DNA of 64,000 bases. Source: Macrotis lagotis. Its lineage: Eukaryota; Chordata; Mammalia; Peramelemorphia; Peramelidae. Made by a program: the position numbers and the translations under genes. Of the stretch, positions 38,101 to 47,021 are shown piece after piece. Under the pieces are notes generated by a model. That model saw only the letters and a list, made by a program, of their open reading frames with translations. It was not told where the DNA came from and ran no database searches. Within the stretch, counting starts at the first letter, position 1; the number at the start of each line of letters is the position of its first letter. The DNA is taken from contig NC_133658.1 in assembly GCF_037893015.1 (NCBI RefSeq), positions 9,941,049 through 10,005,048 of the forward strand. The letters are read 5' to 3'.

Positions 38101-41100
38101 CAAACTGAGCGTGAGCACAGAAGAGGAGGAGGAAGACGGCAAAGCTCCCGGAGCCGGCCCTGGGCACCCACGCCCCCAAACTCCAGGGGCATGACTTCCG
38201 GCCCCCAGACTCTGGGGGCACGGCTTCCGATCCCACCTCATTACCTTCCCAGCTGGGCGCCCTGACCCAGGCGAGCTGCAGCACCTTGCCTCAGTCTCTC
38301 CATCTCTGACCCTCCAGCCTCGCTTTCCCCTTGAGTCCCCACCATCTACAGTGCTACGTGGCCCAAGGTCATGAGCCCCGAGAGGTCGAGAACCCCCCAG
38401 AGCCTGTAAGGAGTCTTTGCTCTGAGGTACAAATGGGGAAACTGAGGCTCAAGCCAAAGAGGCAACTGGACAGCATGGGTCCGGGAGGCGCAGGGAGTGT
38501 GGACTGGGGGCTTCTGGAGGGAGGGGGGGATCTTTTTATCCTCAGTTTCACCCAGTAACTCTCACACAGTGGGCGCTTAATGATGATAATAATAACGAGA
38601 ACAACAAGGCCGGTCGGCTGCTTCCCCATCCGTGGCAGGGGGACATGACAAATGCCCTCCGTGGGAACTTTACCCAACCGAGTCACAAAGACCTGGGCCC
38701 AGCCAGGAAGGAGTCCCCAGAACCCATCCCCCAGGGCTACCCCATGGGGCACCCTCTGGGAGTCTCCCAGGACCCACCTTGGCAGCCTGGGGCAGCTCCC
38801 CCCACAACCACAGCATCTCCGGGTTACTCTTCTGCAAGCCCCGCTCCGGGCCCTTGCTGACCAGCTCTGAATCGCTCTTGGGAGTGGAAGGGCGAGAACC
38901 TGAAGGGCTGGAGAGAAGGAGGACCCTGCTGAGGACAAGCCCAGAGCCTCCCCCCACTCTCAGAACCATCCCTAGACTGGGGCCATCGGCCTTCGTCCCG
39001 GGATCCCAAACTGAGGGGGGGATTAGTTGAGACAGCACGTTTAGCAATGTGGCAGCCTAGAAAAAAGAGCTAAGCTTCACCCCCCCGGGGGCAGCCTCTC
39101 CCTGCCCGCAGACCCCCGGGCCTGAGCTGAGGGGCTGCCCTGGCCTCACAGACTCTGGGTCCCAGTTCTGCGGGCACCGGGGAGGCGTCTGGCCCAAGGC
39201 AGACCTGACCCAGTCCCCACTCCCTCTCTGTCCCGTGACAACTGCCGAGAGAAATGAAAACCATGGGGGAGGAAAGGAGGAGCCTCATTTGGGGGATGCC
39301 CCAAACACACCCCAGATCAGCTCCAGCCACACTCCCTCGCTCTGGGCTCACTCTGTCTCCCCAACAGAGCTGAGCTAGGGAGCACCCAGAAACGCGTGGC
39401 ACCTTTCACTGAGCAAGTCAAATGAAATTTAATAAAAATTGGTCATTTTGATAAGATTTGATAATGCCAATAACACTGACTTAATGCTTTTGGGATTGTG
39501 AAAATTAATACTCGACAAGGACGCTCTCCCTTGATTCTTCCAATCCTGGGATGAAGGGGCTCTGGTTCTTCCCATTCTATAGAGGACGAGTCCGAGGCAC
39601 GGAGAGGCTGAGGGTCACAGGGCTAGCCAGGGTCCGACTCGGCTCTCCCAGGCTGGAGCCCAGTGCACTATCCTGGATCCCCACCTCCTCTCCATTTGGG
39701 GGTATCTCCTCTCCCTCAGGATCAGGACAAGTCCACCGAAGGAAAGCATCTCACAGGGGGCCTTCAGAGGACGCCCCTCTAAGCGTGTGGCTGACCAGTT
39801 CAAGCTGTGCAGCCCGCTCCCACCCCTAGACAATCACGTCACGTGGACTGGCTTCTACATTTCGGCACCCCAGGGTAGGCAATGCCCAGGTAACAGCACG
39901 CCCACCCCAAGCCCCCTGCACTCTGACTATGCTGAGAGCAGCTCATCCATGCCGCGTCTTGACCCCAGCGCACTGGACCGGGAGCTCCTGAGGGCAGGGC
40001 TGTCTTCTGAACCCCCAGCTCTTAGGAATTCTTAGCCCAGATTAAGAGGTCCATAAACAAGTCCTGATGAGCCGCAGAGGGGGCCCAGGCTGCCCATACC
40101 CCAGGGTCCTGTGGGAAAGCCAACAGACACCCCTCCTTCTGCCAAGGGACACTGGGCAGGCCAGGGAGAAAGTGGGCAATCAGGAAAGGCTCGGCTCCCT
40201 GCTGAGGCTGGTGAGGCAGAAGGAGCCCGGGCAGGGAAGAGGTCTCGCACCCTGGGCACCATGGGGGATGGCAAGGGGAGATCCCTGACCATAGGAATGA
40301 TGACCCTCTCACCAACTTCCTCACCAAGCCACTTGGAGGAAGGGCTTGGCAGCCATGGACTTTAAAATACAAGTCCAGGGTGGGAGTCCAAGGGGTCTGC
40401 GGCCAGACTACAGCCACAAGCCAACGAGGGCCGGTCTACAAAGTCTGCGTAAGTGCCCTGGGTGGGTGCAACTGGATCTGCTTGCCAGATTTGGGCTATT
40501 AGTGGTCCCATTATTGGACACAATTTGGTCAGTTTGAACCCAGAAGGTCAATGAGCTGCCCACCCCCCTCTGTCCTCTTGAGCCTGGCCCACCTCCAGAA
40601 AACCCAACCTTTACCTTTCTGAAGAATGGAAATGGGAAGACTGTGGGGGGCAAGAGCTGGAGAGGCCTCCTTCTGGCACCATGGGGAGATGGGGGGAGAT
40701 CCGCTTGCAATCTACCGGCTTACTGGATCCCACCAGAGGCAGAGAAAGGAAGGGGGAGAGAGAGCCGGGTTAGAAGGCGCTGCCCTGCACAAGAGCGCCC
40801 ACTCAGGGAAGAACGTTCAAGGACCTGAGCGGCCGAGGCACCTGATCAAGCAGGGGCAGGAGACCTGCCATCCCCAGGATAGGGTGATCCCTCCTATTTG
40901 GGACATGGTCTCTCTCTGGACTCCAGACCTGGGGGTCTTCACCCAGCCAGGGGCTTTTAAAAGAAAATGTGATAACTGTTTAATCAAATTCCTTCTCTTT
41001 CTAAGCCTACTGAGCTTATTTGACTAACTTAGAGTTGCCGCTCCAGGAGCTCAGGGGCTCCGCCAAAGGGTCATGTCTGAAAAAATCAAAATAAAAAAGG

Positions 41101-44100
41101 CTAGACACCCCAACTCCAGGGGCAACTATGGAAGAGGTCACGTTCCTGACTCAGAACCAGGAGCAGGGTGACAAGAGTCCTGGAAATGGATTCTTCTTTG
41201 GTTTAGATGGGAGAATTTTCTAGAACAGAATGTCAGGGAAGATCAAGGCCTCCAACACGGGGGGGGGGGGGGGGGGGCGGGAATCACAACAGGAACCTAC
41301 ACTTGAGTTTCACTTGATGTTCTAAGGCTTTAATCCATCTAGGGCTTCTGTAAAGTAGTGCACACCCTAACTTCCAGAACAATACTACACTCTGCTCTTG
41401 TCATAATGGATGTCCCCAGTGGGCCTTTCTCTAAGAGTGAGGGGCAGGGGAAGCTAGGTGGCACAGTGTATAGAGCACTGGCCCTGGAGTCAGGAGGACC
41501 TGAGTTCAAATCCGGCCTCAGACACTTAATAATGACCTAGCCGTGTGGCCTTGGGCAAGCCACTTAACCCCACTGCCTTCAATAAATAAAACTTCAAGTC
41601 AAAATAAAATGACTAGGTGCAATTAAAAAAAAAGTGTGGCCTTCCTTGGGCTTTTAGTTGTCACTATCTGTCCTTTGTTCTTGAAGACCACCCCAACATC
41701 AGGGAGGCAAGGCCATGACAACCACCTGAAGTGGATTAGAGTGGGGGGCTGAGCCTCACTTTCTCCTCCAGAGTCATCTCCAGATATGAATCAGTAAGAC
41801 TGGTGATGGCCCTGGATGGAGGCAGTCAAGGTGAAGTGACTTCTCCAAGGTCGCACAGCTAGACTCCAGGGCCGGTACTCTAGCCCTGTTCCACCCGTAG
41901 CTACTCAATGAATCCATGAGACACACTTGAGCTTACTTGGGATTTTACAGTGTGCATTTGAATTCTTTGGTCTTTGTTGTTTCTACTAACCTGCAGCATT
42001 AGGTTAATAAATGTGACAATACCAACCTTAAAACAAAAAGAATGCATGGACTCAAGGGGAATGTTATCTATTGCCCCAAGGACACAGCCCAAAGACTCTG
42101 CAGCCCCCCTCGAGGATCATGGCCCTCCCACAAGTCTGCCGGGGGTCAGCCCTCTGTTGCTGGGCTATCCTCGAGACCAGTGCCCGACCACCAGGAAGCG
42201 GGGCTCCCCCTGCCTCCTGCACTGACGCTTTCACTTGTTTGGGGCCTGACCACAGAATCCACAGCACACATCCTCACACATCTTGAGAATAGCTTTCAAA
42301 GCATCTTTTCTTAAAAATCAGTTTTCAAGTGGTTGAGTTGAGAGGACAATGGATTTGGAATGAAAGCTTTGGGGGCCTAGCCCCAATGTGACATGGGCGA
42401 GCTGGGCTGTGGCTGGTCACTGAGCCAAGGTGGCGCTGGGTCAGATTAAGGACCTCAAGGTCTCCCCTCGGATGTGACGACTCCTTAACCTCTAAGTCAC
42501 TACCTCGAGGGGCAGGATGGCCAAGTGAAGGGTCAACCGGCAGGGCAACCCCAGGGCAGGGCCTTGACACCTCAGCGTAAGATGCAGCAGAAGCACTGGG
42601 AAGGGAACACCAGCTCGGCGAGTTCCCTATGCCAATGAGATAACAGAGCTGATCCCAGAAACGGAATCCCTTCCGGAACATTCCGCAAGGATGACAAGAA
42701 AAATGACTGCCCCCATTTACGCAACACTTTAAGGTGCACAAATTACTTTATGCGTTCCCACAACCACCAGGAGAGTGGGCGCTGCAGAGGAGGAAACCAA
42801 GGCAGAGAGAGGGGAAGTGATTTGACCAGGGTCACCAAACTCATAAGAGTCCAAAGAAAGACTTGACCTCGGCTAAGTCCTGGCCAAAGGCCCAGGGCTC
42901 TGAACACTTTGTCATTCCCGTTCCTAGTCCCTCCTCCTGCCGGAACAGGGGCAGAAGGGTACTAGAGTTGTGTGCAGAGGCCAGGAATGGAGCAGCTCTG
43001 GGTAAGGCATCACTCTCGGACCACCTATGAAGCCCACCAGAAGACTGGTGCTTGGGGAGCTCAGTCCCACCTAGGAGGCCAACCAGAACGAGGCTGATTA
43101 AGATCAGGGGGAGCCCTGTTCTCTCCTGCCTCAATTTCTCTCTCTGTAAGAGAACGAGATGGCCCAAATCTTGTGGGGGTCTTTAGGAACTGGAAGAAGT
43201 TGGGCACCTCAGCTCTTTCCACTAAGGAGGGGGATGGAAGGAGAGGAAGGATAGATGCCCAAAGGGATTCACTTTGGGAGATTCAAAACAGGTGAGACCT
43301 TGAGAGGAAAGGGTGCCCCTGCATCATGGCCCTGCACCTGCAGAGACCCCAAAGGGTTCCTGGGTCCCCCAGAGATGGTCAAGAACAATGCCACCCAATA
43401 GCTTACCTCTGGTTGGGTGACCACTCTATTTCTGAACTAGCAGAGCGTGTCGACTGTGGGAAACCTGGGATCAGAGAAGGGTTTTTCTCAGGAACTTCAT
43501 CTCTAAATGGAGGTACGTCATGAATAAGTGTTCTGAAAATTAAAAAAAAAATAAATTCCACTCATAATCCCACCAAGAGATCATTATTAGAATGACTCTT
43601 GTTGTCATCGTCATTACAGGCCAGGGACCCCTTTTTCTCCAATTCATTCCATGAGGGTTAGGCTGGAGAAGCTGGGGGGAATTGTCCTCTGAGGATGGCA
43701 AGAGTGGAGGGGAGGCCCCAAGGAGACCCATGAATGAGAATGAGGGAAGGAAAGGAAGGGGCAGAGGTGGGCTTCTCCCTCCCTGGAGGTCCTTCAACAA
43801 GAGCCCAGTGCCCACTTCTCAGGTCTGAGCAAAGGGTTGGGCCACAGCCAGAAAATTTGGTGATTCTGTGACCTTGAGAAAGCCACAACATCTTCAAAAA
43901 GATTCTAAAGAGACTTAAAAGTTTCTCCCCCATGTGCCCATCTGGTCTCAGTTTCCCAATCTGTAAAAAGAAGGGTCAGACAACAACCCCCAGGGTCCCT
44001 TCTAGGTCTAAATCTGATGGCCGCTAGGCAAAGGGCTGAACAGATGACCTGCATCCCCATCGGAGGGCCATGGCAGTCCATCAAGGATGTAAACATGGCC

Positions 44101-46198
44101 TGGGAGCGACACAACAAACCCAGCCTCTGGCAGTCTCCTTATCCTTTGACTCAGAAATAGAAAACAAAAAAGGAGAGACCCTGGCCGGGGCTGAGGCCTT
44201 TCACGTTCTCCACTGGCTCTGTGCCCCAGTTCTGACCCTAACTGCCCTGCATGATTTCCCTGAATGTGTCTCCCCTTCTGTAAACTAACATGATGAGGGC
44301 AACTTCATAAGAAACCAGAGAAAAGGCTTACTTGGGAGTTGGGAAGACCTGAGTTCAAGTCTCTCCTGGCCACCTTTCTCAGCCTCAGCTTTCTGGTCTG
44401 TAACATGGGAATAGTACAGGGGTTCTTGGGGAGGTCAAATGGGAGGTGAATAGAAGCTACTAAACATTTCTGGACCAAATTCCTATTGGATCCTCATTGG
44501 GAGCTCTGGGTGAGCAAGCTCCTGACCCAGCAGAGACCGCCTCTGCTCAGACCGTCACGGTCCTGAGGGAAGCCAAGCTGACCAGAAACACAGAGCCCCC
44601 CAGGTCGGGGTGGGAACTCGGACCTTGGGACCTTTGCCCAAGGTGAAGAGGAGGCGGTGGAGCTCGGCACTGAGCTCGTGCGGCTCTGCCCAGGGCAGGC
44701 TTGGGGCCCTGGCTGGGACTCCTCGCTTACCTGGCACCGCTCTCCAAGGGTTCCAGGTCTTCGTCAGAGCTCATCTCAATGGGAAACAGATCCTCCTCCT
44801 CCGAGGTGTGGGGGCCGTCATCCCTCTTGAGGCTGTCGTCCCTCTTGAGGCTATCCAGCTGGCACTTGCGCCGCCGCTTCCTCCTCTTCTTCACGGACAG
44901 GCCCGCCGGCAGCGGCTCGCTCACGACCTGTGCCGGGGCTGAGCCACTGGCCTCCAGGTTTCTGCCCCGTTCCAGGGTGCTGCGCTTGAGCTGGGTCTCC
45001 ATGTGGATGGAGCCCTCTGACAGGATGGGGGACGTGGCCAGGTGCAAGGGGATCACCTCCTGCAGGAAAGGGGGGATGGGGCATGGGGAGCACTTGCTGG
45101 CTAACTCACCTGTCTCCTTCACTCTCCCCAGTCACAAGAGCAGGATTCAAACCCACCACTTTCTAATGTGGGTGGAAAAAGCCAACCCAGATTAGATGGT
45201 GGCAGAATGAGGCCAAGGGGCACTGTGAACTGAGAGCCCAACAGTCCTACCAGTGTGTGGACAGGACCCCTTCCCTAAATCCCAGAGTGAGAGCTAGGAG
45301 GAAGCCATCCACTTCCACCTTGTTATTATACAGATGAGGAAACTGAGGCCCGGGGTGGGGGGCTCTGGATCACTAAGGTCATGGCCCAATGAAAGTAGAT
45401 GGGGTGAAGATCTTAGCCCAGGGCTTCTCAATTCAGGGCCCCTCTGCCCCCCCCCATTCCAAGTCCCTCGCTCTGTAGATAGAGACTGAGGCCAGAGCTT
45501 CCAGTGACTTGACCAGAGGAAATAACATGGAAATAAAGGAAACAGGAGAGCCCCACGCTTGGCCAGTTGTGGCCACACTGCAGAATCGGGTGGACACAAC
45601 CCCAGGGATGATGGGGGAGGTTGGGGGGGGGTGGTGCCTGAGAAACCCGGCACCAGAGGGCAGCTCACTGCAACCTTCCAGGCTTGGTTGACGGCAGACC
45701 CCTGATCAGGGTTTCCAAACATTCAGCCACGGAAATAAGTTTGGGAAAAAATATTATTTGGGACGAGGGCCTGAGGGTCAGGGCTTTTTGGCCCCATAGG
45801 AGGCCGTGCCAGACAACTCTCTCAGAGAAGGCAGAGGCTGCAGGTGGACCAAGGGCCGGCCCGTCCTCCCAAGGGAGGGTTAGGTAGTTGACCTGGAAGG
45901 AGTCGCGAGACTGAACCTGAGCTTCAAGCACAGAGTGACCATTTTAAGGGTCAGTCCAAAGCAGCGTGCCCTTGTGAAGAGCCTGGGGACGTCACCCAGA
46001 GGGTCCAAGGCAAGCCTCTGGCAGCCCATGTCACAAGTGATGCAGGAGAGCATCCACATCTGCCTGTGAAACCCCAGGGCCAGGACCCTGCCAGGCCCCC
46101 AAGAGGAGGAGGGCCGAGGCCTGCTCCCGAAGCCCGCCACAGGGTGCAGACCAGAATCACTCAAAGACAAGAGATAAAACACCAGACAGAGACACAAA

Positions 46199-46232
<34 letters not shown>

Positions 46233-46989
46233 GCACATGCATATGTAAGCATAGTGTGTGCACATGCACAACATGCAGGCACACACACTTATGTGATGTG
46301 TTACATGTATACACTTGAGTGTATAGAGTGTATATCTTGAGTGTATATCTATGTGTGTTTCTGCATGCACAAAGATCACATGCATGCAACATGCACATAC
46401 CTACTGCATCTGCACTGCAATAAGCATGCACACACATGCACACACACTACACTGCACCACAATGCACTAGGCATGTGAGTACAGCGCACATAATGTGCAT
46501 GCATGCGTGCATACACACATGTGTGTACCTGTACACACAGCATGCATGTGTGCTGTCCACATACACATAGCATGACCACACACAATATGCATGTGCACAC
46601 AAGCCACACATGTACAGTATGTGTGCCCATCTACACAACCATGCAATGACACCATACACATACACGTACACACACACACGTATATATCTGTGTTCTTGCA
46701 TGTGATATGCAGGCATGTGTGGGCATAAACGCTTATGTGTATGTATACCACACACTTACAATGTGTGCCCATGCATATGCACACTGCATACATGTGCAAT
46801 GCGTGCACACATGCAACTGCACATATGCCGCACATACAGTATGCATGTGCATATAGTATGCAGTGATGCATGCAGGTTTGTGCATGCACATACCACACAA
46901 CATACATGTCCACATCCACACACATGTGATGGGTGTGTACTCTAGACTAGATAACACATATGCTCTATAACATACAGTATGTATGCGTG

Positions 46990-47021
<32 letters not shown>

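Larger units (their letters stand above)
38908..43406 (-). other. LPIN1: LPIN1 intron between coding exons 4 and 5
   Basis: About 4.5 kb. It contains a plus-strand SINE at 41.45-41.63 kb, another marsupial repeat at 41.64-41.90 kb and a poly-G run at 41,262-41,279. This is where the mammalian beta-isoform exon would sit. I scanned the minus strand and did not recognise it. Confidence 0.5.

Noticed and set aside
45880..46925. Cys/His-rich open frames that look like metal-binding repeats
   Set aside because: Arise from TGCA/CA repeats; composition follows the DNA repeat, not a domain.
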